Shown: positions 1 to 5,659 of the stretch, piece by piece
Layout of the letters: every line of letters begins with the position of its first letter
Position numbering within the stretch: the first letter of the stretch is position 1
NCBI GenBank assembly: GCA_023428885.1
Contig: JAEYWQ010000118.1
Location: forward strand, 1-5,662
From: Bacillota bacterium
GTDB taxonomy: Bacteria > Bacillota > Clostridia > Lachnospirales > Lachnospiraceae
Reading direction: 5' to 3'
DNA length: 5,662 nt
Position numbers and translations under genes: made by a program
The notes under the pieces: generated by a model
Database searches by the model: none
Told to the model about the DNA's origin: nothing
The model's input: the letters and a program-made list of their open reading frames with translations, nothing else

Positions 1-10
1 TTGATTCTAC

Positions 11-39
11 TTGACAAAGCAGAAAAAAAGTCTTACCAT
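11..39 (+). promoter_or_regulatory. Predicted sigma-A-type promoter of the SulP transporter gene
   Basis: A perfect -35 box TTGACA (11-16) is followed after 17 bp by TACCAT (34-39), which matches four of six positions of the -10 consensus. Transcription would start near position 46. That leaves a leader of roughly 110 nt before the preferred start codon at 156. The -10 box overlaps the left arm of the 37-78 inverted repeat, which suggests control by a DNA-binding protein. This is a prediction from sequence only. Confidence 0.6.
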
Positions 40-78
40 GATAAATGCCTACCTTACGACAGGTAGGCATTTATCATG
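37..78. repeat. Perfect 18-bp inverted repeat over the SulP promoter
   Basis: The arms at 37-54 (CATGATAAATGCCTACCT) and 61-78 are exact reverse complements separated by 6 bp (TACGAC). The repeat starts inside the -10 box and covers the expected transcription start. No T-run follows directly on the + strand: the next one, at about 99-104, is 20 nt away. It therefore does not look like a normal forward terminator. On the - strand a T-run (complement of the A-run at 22-29) lies 7 nt beyond the stem, so a terminator for a leftward transcript is possible but imperfect. An operator for a dimeric or tetrameric repressor, or a cruciform or leader hairpin, are the main readings. Confidence 0.85.
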
Positions 79-138
79 CACTCACTATTGCAATGCTGTT
101 TTTTCCAACATTACAAAAATATGTGGAGTATTTTTTGG

Positions 139-144
139 AAAGGA
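139..144 (+). promoter_or_regulatory. Ribosome binding site that decides the SulP start
   Basis: AAAGGA ends 11 nt before ATG 156. The spacing is a little long but acceptable. It supports the shorter protein over the 37-residue extension from ATG 45, which has no Shine-Dalgarno match. A TTG at 135 preceded by GGAG (125-128) is a weaker alternative. Confidence 0.55.
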
Positions 145-155
145 TTAACACAATC

Positions 156-1880
156 ATGCTAAAGCCAAAGTTATTTTCAATTTTAAAACACCGGGATGTG
201 GAATTATCAAAAAAACAAGTCATGAATGATATTGTTGCTGGAGTCATAGTAGCAATCATTGCCCTCCCTTTATCGGTAGCATTAGGGATTGCTTCCGGAG
301 TAACTCCTGAAAAAGGGCTAATTACAGCCATTATTGCTGGTTTTTTCATTTCCTTTTTAGGTGGAAGCCGGGTTCAAATTGGCGGTCCGACAGGTGCTTT
401 TGTAGTTATTATTTATGGGATTATCAAAGAATATGGAATTCAAGGATTAACGATTGCTACAATCATGGCAGGTATTTTCATGATACTTTTTGGCTTGATG
501 CGATTCGGTAGTGTAATTAAGTTTGTACCATATCCGATTACCACAGGTTTTACCAGCGGAATTGCTCTTGTATTATTCTCCACACAGATCAATGATTTTC
601 TCGGTTTGAACATTAAGGAAGTTCCTTCAGAATTTCTTGAAAAATGGAAAGCCTACTTTACTAATATATCCTCTGTACATATTTATACGGTCCTGATCGG
701 GCTGCTCTCTTTATTAATCATTGTATTATGGCCAAAGATTAACAAAACAATCCCAGGAGCCCTAATTGCCTTAGTTGTAGCAACAGTAGTAGTAAAGGTT
801 TTTGCTTTACCTGTGGATACAATTGGTAGCCGCTTTGGAGAGATTGATAACTCAATTCACCTCATTGACATGAGCAATTTTCAGATTACGACTTCCATGT
901 TATCAAAATTAATACAACCCGCAATCACCATAGCCTTCTTAGCTAGTATAGAATCTTTATTATCAGCCGTTGTAGCAGATGGAATGATAGGGAAAAAACA
1001 TAATTCAAATATGGAGTTAATTGCACAGGGAGTTGCCAACATTGCATCTTCACTATTTGGAGGGATACCAGCCACCGGAGCGATTGCAAGAACTGCAGCG
1101 AATGTTAAGAACGGTGGTCGTACTCCGATCGCTGGTATCACTCATGCGATTATACTCATGTTGATGATGTTTATCTTTATGCCGTTAGCGAAGCTAATTC
1201 CTATGACAACATTGGCTGCTATCCTTCTTGTTGTATCATATAACATGAGTGAATGGCGTGCTTTTAAGAGTTTATTAAAGTCTACAAAAAGCGATATTAT
1301 TGTATTAGTAGTGACATTTGTGTTGACAGTTGTGTTTGATTTAGTAATGGCAATTGAAATAGGAATGGTGTTTGCTATGTTCTTATTTATCCGTAGAATG
1401 TCAGACTCCACAAAGATTGCCAATGTTAGTAGCGAATACCAACCAGATTGGACAGAGGATGAGGAAGAATTGGAATCAGTTGAGGAACAAAGTATACATT
1501 CCCATATAAATTCCAGAATCTTATTGTATGAAATCAATGGACCTCTCTTTTTTGGAGCAGCCAACACTTTCTTGGATGTTATCAATCAAATCCAGAATAA
1601 TGCCAATATTATTATCTTTAAAATGAAAGCAGTACCGAATATGGATGCAACTGCTTTGAATGCTTTAAAGCAAATCTACAAAAGATGCAGAGAAAAGCAC
1701 ATATTTATACTCTATTCCGAGGTTAATGAACAACCAATGAAATTATTACGGAGTTCAGGACTCCTTACCACCATCGGAGAAGATCGTTTCTTTGCAAGTA
1801 CAGAGAGCGCAATTCATACTGCAAATGAAATTATTAATATTAAACTTAAAGTATCTAATATCAAGGAGAAGAGTGCCTAA
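156..1880 (+). CDS. SulP-family inorganic anion transporter with C-terminal STAS domain
   Basis: This encodes an integral membrane transporter of the SulP (SLC26-like) family. Members move sulfate, bicarbonate or other small anions; the substrate cannot be read from the sequence. With the start at 156 the protein has 574 residues, a usual bacterial SulP length. The N-terminal part (about residues 20-410) is a run of hydrophobic helices. It carries the family motif GGSRVQIGGPTGAF (69-82) and the signature GGIPATGAIARTAAN (from 302). An acidic linker (about 427-448) leads to a cytoplasmic STAS domain (about 455-565). There the segment NMDATAL (495-501) places Thr499 at the site that is often phosphorylated in STAS domains. 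The frame stays open upstream to an ATG at 45, but that codon lies in the palindrome and has no ribosome binding site. ATG 156 has AAAGGA at 139-144 and gives the expected family N-terminus. It is flanked by its own promoter and terminator. Confidence 0.93.
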   Translation: MLKPKLFSILKHRDVELSKKQVMNDIVAGVIVAIIALPLSVALGIASGVTPEKGLITAIIAGFFISFLGGSRVQIGGPTGAFVVIIYGIIKEYGIQGLTIATIMAGIFMILFGLMRFGSVIKFVPYPITTGFTSGIALVLFSTQINDFLGLNIKEVPSEFLEKWKAYFTNISSVHIYTVLIGLLSLLIIVLWPKINKTIPGALIALVVATVVVKVFALPVDTIGSRFGEIDNSIHLIDMSNFQITTSMLSKLIQPAITIAFLASIESLLSAVVADGMIGKKHNSNMELIAQGVANIASSLFGGIPATGAIARTAANVKNGGRTPIAGITHAIILMLMMFIFMPLAKLIPMTTLAAILLVVSYNMSEWRAFKSLLKSTKSDIIVLVVTFVLTVVFDLVMAIEIGMVFAMFLFIRRMSDSTKIANVSSEYQPDWTEDEEELESVEEQSIHSHINSRILLYEINGPLFFGAANTFLDVINQIQNNANIIIFKMKAVPNMDATALNALKQIYKRCREKHIFILYSEVNEQPMKLLRSSGLLTTIGEDRFFASTESAIHTANEIINIKLKVSNIKEKSA

Positions 1881-1913
1881 AGACAAGGTTGTACTTCTAT
1901 GAAACATGAAAGG

Positions 1914-1947
1914 TTCCCTATCAGATAATCTGTAGGGAATTTTTTTT
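1914..1947 (+). terminator. Intrinsic terminator after the SulP gene
   Basis: The outer stem TTCCCTA (1914-1920) pairs with TAGGGAA (1933-1939). An inner CAGA/TCTG stem closes a 3-nt loop. Eight T residues follow at once (1940-1947). The stem begins 33 nt after the SulP stop codon. The structure ends the SulP unit and separates it from the feo genes. Confidence 0.9.
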
Positions 1948-2105
1948 ATTTAATAGAAATTGCATCGCATTTCCTATTAAATAAAAAGCCCTTCGGGCAT
2001 GATGCGCAGCTTCACGCGCGGAACAAAAGTGTGCGCTTACGTTAAACTACATCGCGAGAGTGTGCGAAGCACACTTTTGTTCTAGGAAATTCTGAAGAAT
2101 TTCCT
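1948..2105. repeat. Nested inverted-repeat block, possible small dispersed intergenic element
   Basis: About 160 bp with no plausible gene hold four palindromic pieces. First, 1948-1963 pairs with 1967-1982 over 14 of 16 positions around a 3-nt loop. Second, GCCC/GGGC (1988-1998) forms a short hairpin. Third, GAACAAAAGTGTGC (2021-2034) is an exact inverted copy of 2069-2082. Fourth, AGGAAATTC (2084-2092) pairs with 2097-2105 around TGAA. In addition, ATTTCCTA (1969-1976) is inverted at 2083-2090, so the end hairpins mirror each other around the core. The core (1988-2075) is about 56% GC by hand count, clearly richer than its AT-rich flanks. This suggests a mobile or dispersed repeat, but copy number elsewhere cannot be seen here. 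It may also fold as RNA. Confidence 0.6.
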
Positions 2106-2287
2106 TAGAATGAGGCAATAGTTGACTTATCTTGTTGATAAAAATCCTCTGAGTATCCTATCAATAAAAATAGCTATTAGTTTTCTAAGTAAAAAATACA
2201 ATTTTCTTGGTAGTTTATACTAGCAGCCGCAAAGACGCTATTTTACTGGGCTTGTAGAAATTAAATGTAGTTATATAGAAAAGTAAA
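2106..2287. other. AT-rich intergenic stretch with no recognised gene
   Basis: This stretch lies between the repeat block and the first Fur box. I see no open reading frame with a ribosome binding site. The only symmetry worth noting is the 10-bp palindrome AATAGCTATT (2169-2178), part of which recurs inverted at 2237-2244 (AAAATAGC versus GCTATTTT). No terminator or convincing promoter was found. Confidence 0.5.
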
Positions 2288-2302
2288 TGAGAATTAATAT
2301 CA
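2288..2302. promoter_or_regulatory. Upstream Fur box of the feo operon
   Basis: TGAGAAT-T-AATATCA fits the 7-1-7 Fur box (TGATAATNATTATCA) at 12 of 14 defined positions. It lies 8 bp upstream of the -35 box. Iron-bound Fur would be expected here, which makes feo transcription iron-repressed. The identity of the protein that binds is inferred from the motif. Confidence 0.8.
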
Positions 2303-2310
2303 AATATGTA

Positions 2311-2339
2311 TTGACATAGTAAAATTACCATGTTATACT
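2311..2339 (+). promoter_or_regulatory. Predicted feo operon promoter with extended -10
   Basis: TTGACA (2311-2316) is separated by 17 bp from TATACT (2334-2339). The TG at 2331-2332 makes an extended -10. Five of six -10 positions and all -35 positions match consensus, so this is a strong promoter when not repressed. The start point is expected near 2346. It is bracketed by the Fur boxes at 2288-2302 and 2351-2365. Confidence 0.85.
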
Positions 2340-2350
2340 CACTTTGTAAT

Positions 2351-2365
2351 TGAGAATCAATATCA
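2351..2365. promoter_or_regulatory. Downstream Fur box of the feo operon
   Basis: TGAGAAT-C-AATATCA matches the 7-1-7 Fur box at 12 of 14 defined positions. It lies just after the expected transcription start, so bound Fur would block initiation or escape. With flanks, 2351-2368 equals 2288-2305 at 17 of 18 bases. Confidence 0.85.
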
Positions 2366-2383
2366 AATTAATCATAAATGAGT

Positions 2384-2388
2384 GGAGG
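2384..2388 (+). promoter_or_regulatory. Ribosome binding site that sets the first FeoA start
   Basis: GGAGG lies 7 nt before ATG 2396. Because it falls inside the frame opened by ATG 2378, it argues against the longer reading beginning MSGGND. Confidence 0.8.
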
Positions 2389-2395
2389 TAATGAT

Positions 2396-2608
2396 ATGCC
2401 ATTAGCATTGGTAGTTCCAGGCGAGCAACGTATGATTGTGGAATGTCGAGGCAAGGATGAGATGAGAAGACACTTGAGCAATCTCGGCTTTGTTCGTGGT
2501 GAGATGGTGCAGGTTGTTGGAGATAGTCCAAGTGGTATGATACTAGCAATTAAAGGCGTACGAATTGCACTAAACAAAGGATTAGCCGCTATGATTATGG
2601 TAGCATAA
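2396..2608 (+). CDS. feoA: FeoA-domain protein, first copy
   Basis: A 70-residue cytoplasmic protein with the SH3-like FeoA fold, an accessory to the FeoB ferrous iron transporter that is thought to bind it and affect its activity. The FeoA pattern is visible: M-R-R-x-L-x-x-L-G-F-x-x-G (about 23-35), then V-Q-V-V (38-41), and the closing I-K-G-V-R-I-A-L segment (about 52-59) where other family members have RGYELSLR. The frame also contains ATG 2378, but the GGAGG ribosome binding site (2384-2388) lies downstream of that codon and 7 nt before ATG 2396, so 2396 is preferred. It is the first gene after the Fur-controlled promoter and lies 42 nt ahead of the second feoA. It has diverged clearly from that copy, so the two are unlikely to be a recent duplication. 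Confidence 0.9.
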   Translation: MPLALVVPGEQRMIVECRGKDEMRRHLSNLGFVRGEMVQVVGDSPSGMILAIKGVRIALNKGLAAMIMVA

Positions 2609-2650
2609 TTAAAATAAATTTAAACTAATGGTTAAGTAGGAGGATATGTT

Positions 2651-2872
2651 ATGACACTAAGTGAACTAAAGCCTGGCCAAGGTGGAAAGATAACTTCAAT
2701 TGGTGAAAAAGGGCCGATGCGGAGAAGATTGATGGAGATGGGTGTGACACCTGGAATCGAAGTCAAGGTAATTAAAGTAGCTCCACTAGGAGATCCAATG
2801 GAAGTTAACATTCGTGGTTATGAATTGAGTTTACGTAAAGAAGAAGCTACTCAAATTGTTATTAGCCAATAA
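2651..2872 (+). CDS. feoA: FeoA-domain protein, second copy
   Basis: A 73-residue protein with a more typical FeoA sequence: the opening MTLSELKPGQ, M-R-R-R-L-M-E-M-G-V-T-P-G (about 23-35), and the C-terminal RGYELSLRKEEA segment (about 55-66). It should act as the cytoplasmic SH3-like partner of FeoB. AGGAGG (2638-2643) is 7 nt before the start. Its stop lies 21 nt ahead of feoB, so translation is probably closely linked to that of feoB. Tandem feoA genes before feoB are a familiar clostridial arrangement; how the two copies divide the work is not known from sequence. Confidence 0.95.
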   Translation: MTLSELKPGQGGKITSIGEKGPMRRRLMEMGVTPGIEVKVIKVAPLGDPMEVNIRGYELSLRKEEATQIVISQ

Positions 2873-2893
2873 ATTCAATTAGGAGGAAGTAAC

Positions 2894-5092
2894 ATGTCAA
2901 TTAAGATGGCACTCGCAGGTAATCCAAACTGCGGTAAGACAACATTATTCAATGAATTAACAGGTTCAAAACAGCATGTAGGTAACTGGCCTGGTGTTAC
3001 AGTAGATAAGAAAGAGGGTACATATAAGAAAGATAAATCAATCTCAATCTTAGATTTACCAGGTACATATTCTTTATCACCGTACTCAGCAGAAGAGATT
3101 ATTGCACGAGATTATATCGTAAAAGAAAGACCGGATGTTGTTATTAATATTGTTGACGGAACAAGCCTAGAAAGAAACTTATACTTAACACTACAGATTA
3201 TTGAAACGAAGATTCCTATGGTTGTTGCGGTCAATATGATGGATGAAGTAAGCAAGCGTGGTGATGTCATTGACTGTGAGAAGTTAAGTAAATTACTTAA
3301 TGTTCCGGTCGTACCAATTGCGGCTCGCCAAGGAGAGGGTATTCAGACACTGATGCAAGTTGCAAGTAAGGTGGCGAAGGAACAAGTCACTAGATTACCT
3401 ATTCATTATTACCCTGACGTGATTATGTCTGCTATTGACCAGATTGTAGATGTATTGCAAGAAGGTTCTGAGGAAGAAAAAGAATGGAAAGCAATTAAGC
3501 TGTTTGAATCTGATGACATTGTTATGGGACAGTTATCAGAGCAAGAACATGAAAACATAAAAGTAATTGTAGAGGAAGCAGAGAGGTCATTAGAACTTGA
3601 TGCAGAAGCATCAATTGCAGATGCTAGATACCAATATATTGCCACACTTACAAAAGACGCTGTAAAGAAAAAGCATCTTGGTCATGTAGAAAGCAAATCC
3701 GATAAACTGGATAAGATCTTAACCAATCGTTTCTTGGCATTACCGATTTTTGCTCTTGTTATGTATATGATGTTTGCTGCTACATTTAGTGAAAACTTCT
3801 TATTTATTGAAGGCTTACCAAGCCCTGGTGTTTGGTTGGCTGGAGTGGTAGAGACTGCTTTTGCTTATCTTACCTCTTGGGTAGAAGGTTTAGTTAGCGG
3901 TGCGTCACCTTGGTTATATTCTCTTGTAATTGATGGTGTCATGAATGGTATCGGTGCAATATTCGGCTTCGTTCCATTGGTACTTGTATTATACCTTTTA
4001 ATCTCTTTCTTAGAAGACAGCGGCTATATGGCTAGAGTTGCCTTTGTTATGGATAGAATCTTCCGTAAATTTGGTTTATCAGGTCGTTCCTTCATTCCAT
4101 TATTAATGGGCTTTGGTTGTGGTGTACCTGCAATCATGGCTACTAGAACCCTAGATTCAGAAAAGGATCGTCGAATTACAACAACTGTAGTAACATTTAT
4201 GCCTTGTGGTGCTAAATTACCAATCTTTGCAATGTTTGTATCCACTATCTTTGCAGAGTCCAATAAAACAGCAATTACTTTTTCTATCTATATGTTAGCA
4301 ATTGCTGTTGCTATCGTAGTTTCCTTAATTTTAAATAAAGTAGTATATAAATCCAAAGCATCCAACTTTATCATGGAACTTCCTCAATACCGTATACCAA
4401 CCCTAAAGAGCATTGGTATTCATGGATATGAGAAAGTAAAAGGCTTTGTAGTAAAAGCTGGTACAGTAATTTTTATTTCTACAATCTTACTTTGGATATT
4501 AACAAACTTCAATGTTGATTCTTTTAACGGAAAGAACGCAAGTAACAATGAAGATAATTCTATCTTAAGCGAATTGGATGAAAGCTTCTTAGCATCCGTT
4601 GGTGACGTGATAGAACCAGTATTCCGCCCATTAGGATTTAGTGGCTGGAGACCAACCGTGGCAATCGCAACAGGCTGGATTGCAAAAGAAATGGTCGTAG
4701 TAACATTTGCACAGCTTTATGATGAAGATGTAAGTGTAGAATATCTTCAAGATTTCTTTGCTGATTATAGTACAGAGGAACTTGAAGAGTTAGGATTTAC
4801 CGATGGAACTTTTAATGACGAAGAGGCTTATACCATTTATTCTGAGGTTATCTTATTTGAAGGTGAAGATGAGAATGCTCTTAAAACCATGAGAGAAGAT
4901 ATCCCAAGTAAAGCAGCCGCTTATGCATTTATGATATTTAACTTATTGTGTATGCCTTGTTTTGCAGCAGTAGGAGCAATGAAGAGAGAACTAAAGACAT
5001 GGAAATTAACTCTGGGGGCTGTAAGCGTTCAGATGGTAACTGCTTATACGGTTGCCTTGATTGTGCGTGGCATTACAACTCTCATCTTCTAA
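2894..5092 (+). CDS. feoB: FeoB ferrous iron transporter
   Basis: This encodes the membrane permease for Fe(II), with an N-terminal G-protein domain. The protein has 732 residues, within the normal range for intact FeoB. The GTPase motifs are complete: G1 GNPNCGKT (9-16), switch I WPGVT (32-36, with Thr36), G3 DLPG (54-57), G4 NMMD (114-117) and a G5-like IAARQGEG (142-149). Asn12 sits in the P-loop at the position linked to potassium dependence in FeoB. A helical GDI-like spacer (about 170-260) leads to the membrane part. That part holds the two gate segments GFGCGVPA (406-413, Cys409) and MPCGAKLP (436-443, Cys438), and a late CMPC (686-689). A strongly acidic soluble stretch (about 609-671) precedes the last helices. 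AGGAGG (2881-2886) is 7 nt before the start. It is co-transcribed with both feoA genes from the Fur-controlled promoter. Confidence 0.98.
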   Translation: MSIKMALAGNPNCGKTTLFNELTGSKQHVGNWPGVTVDKKEGTYKKDKSISILDLPGTYSLSPYSAEEIIARDYIVKERPDVVINIVDGTSLERNLYLTLQIIETKIPMVVAVNMMDEVSKRGDVIDCEKLSKLLNVPVVPIAARQGEGIQTLMQVASKVAKEQVTRLPIHYYPDVIMSAIDQIVDVLQEGSEEEKEWKAIKLFESDDIVMGQLSEQEHENIKVIVEEAERSLELDAEASIADARYQYIATLTKDAVKKKHLGHVESKSDKLDKILTNRFLALPIFALVMYMMFAATFSENFLFIEGLPSPGVWLAGVVETAFAYLTSWVEGLVSGASPWLYSLVIDGVMNGIGAIFGFVPLVLVLYLLISFLEDSGYMARVAFVMDRIFRKFGLSGRSFIPLLMGFGCGVPAIMATRTLDSEKDRRITTTVVTFMPCGAKLPIFAMFVSTIFAESNKTAITFSIYMLAIAVAIVVSLILNKVVYKSKASNFIMELPQYRIPTLKSIGIHGYEKVKGFVVKAGTVIFISTILLWILTNFNVDSFNGKNASNNEDNSILSELDESFLASVGDVIEPVFRPLGFSGWRPTVAIATGWIAKEMVVVTFAQLYDEDVSVEYLQDFFADYSTEELEELGFTDGTFNDEEAYTIYSEVILFEGEDENALKTMREDIPSKAAAYAFMIFNLLCMPCFAAVGAMKRELKTWKLTLGAVSVQMVTAYTVALIVRGITTLIF

Positions 5093-5129
5093 ATGATCGC
5101 AAACATGCATCACCAGAACTTGTAGGTAA

Positions 5130-5154
5130 AGAGTGTATCAACATCAAACACTCT
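5130..5154 (+). other. Hairpin in the feoB to Fur-like gene spacer
   Basis: AGAGTGT (5130-5136) pairs with ACACTCT (5148-5154) around an 11-nt loop. No T-run follows, so it should not act as an intrinsic terminator. It could slow 3' decay of the feoB message, but the stem is short and may be chance. Confidence 0.4.
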
Positions 5155-5163
5155 GAGGTTTGC

Positions 5164-5199
5164 ATACTAAGAATGTAGATGAGTTTTCATTCTTGGTAT
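5164..5199 (+). other. Hairpin directly before the Fur-like gene's ribosome binding site
   Basis: The arms at 5164-5175 (ATACTAAGAATG) and 5188-5199 pair over 12 positions, with a single U-G wobble, around a 12-nt loop. The stem ends 2 nt before GGAGG (5202-5206). There is no T-run. Possible roles are mRNA processing or stability between the cistrons, or an influence on ribosome access to the Fur-like gene. The structure is visible; the role is inference. Confidence 0.6.
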
Positions 5200-5215
5200 T
5201 TGGAGGGCTAAATTT

Positions 5216-5659
5216 ATGACAACACATATGTATGACAATCAAACTGTGAAGCAATTAATCCACCATAGGGATCAGATAATTCAGATCTTACGACAAAAAG
5301 GTTATCGCATCACAAATCAAAGAAAAATTATAATAGATGTAATCTTAAAAAAGGATTGTTCTAGCTGTAAGGAAATCTATTATCAAGCAAATGTGATTGA
5401 TCCTACCATAGGAATCGCAACAGTGTACCGTATGATTAAAACCTTAGAAGAAATTGAGGCGATTGATCGTAAGAATATGTATACCATTGATTATGGTGCA
5501 AAACTGGAATGGAATAAGGAATTATTTCTTTACCTTAAGAGTAAGAAGGTATTACAGATGTCAATGAAGGAATGGAAGATTGTCATGGAGGAGGGACTTC
5601 GCGCGCGAGGTTATCTTTACATGGATGAAATCGAGAATGTAGTTGTGAAACGGAAATAA
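5216..5659 (+). CDS. Fur-family transcriptional regulator lacking the usual metal-binding domain
   Basis: A 147-residue protein whose N-terminal half is a Fur-type winged helix: GYRITNQRKIIIDVI (29-43), KEIYYQA (52-58), and the recognition-helix segment DPTIGIATVYRMIKTLEE (62-79). The C-terminal half (about 95-147) does not look like Fur. It has no HHxH cluster and no CxxC zinc pair. In fact there is no histidine after residue 17 and no cysteine after 51. The only cysteines, Cys48 and Cys51, form CSSC in the DNA-binding domain just before KEIY. GGAGG (5202-5206) with 9-nt spacing fixes the start, and TAA-TAG stops are tandem (5657-5662). The gene is 123 nt after feoB with no terminator between, so it may belong to the feo operon and act in iron control. 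Its signal is unknown. It might be a metal-independent or thiol-responsive regulator. Confidence 0.85.
   Translation: MTTHMYDNQTVKQLIHHRDQIIQILRQKGYRITNQRKIIIDVILKKDCSSCKEIYYQANVIDPTIGIATVYRMIKTLEEIEAIDRKNMYTIDYGAKLEWNKELFLYLKSKKVLQMSMKEWKIVMEEGLRARGYLYMDEIENVVVKRK

Noticed and set aside
1142..1585. 147-codon open frame on the - strand inside the SulP gene
   Set aside because: Composition and lack of a ribosome binding site mark it as an antisense shadow of the well-conserved transporter; the same applies to the other minus-strand frames here.
1948..2105. CRISPR array
   Set aside because: The repeats are inverted and of different sequence; there are no regularly spaced direct repeats with unique spacers.
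2122..2159. Promoter-like TTGACT or TTGTTG with TATCCT upstream of the feo control region
   Set aside because: Spacing or box matches are poor and no gene follows closely, whereas the promoter at 2311-2339 is far stronger.
2215..2255. Possible riboswitch: the CCGCAAAGACGC string and a nearby AGCC/GGGCT pairing recall a c-di-GMP-type core
   Set aside because: Only a few bases fit. The required paired stems and second conserved segment are not found, and the stretch lies upstream of the feo promoter, so it would not be in the feo message.
2378..2395. Longer N-terminus (MSGGND) for the first FeoA
   Set aside because: The GGAGG ribosome binding site falls inside these codons and serves ATG 2396.
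4948..5178. 76-codon + strand frame overlapping the end of feoB
   Set aside because: It overlaps the conserved FeoB C-terminus in another frame, has no ribosome binding site and no family resemblance.
5160..5189. Possible separate promoter for the Fur-like gene (TTGCAT at 5160-5165)
   Set aside because: No acceptable -10 box occurs at 16-18 bp spacing; the best downstream hexamers are TTTTCA or TTTCAT.
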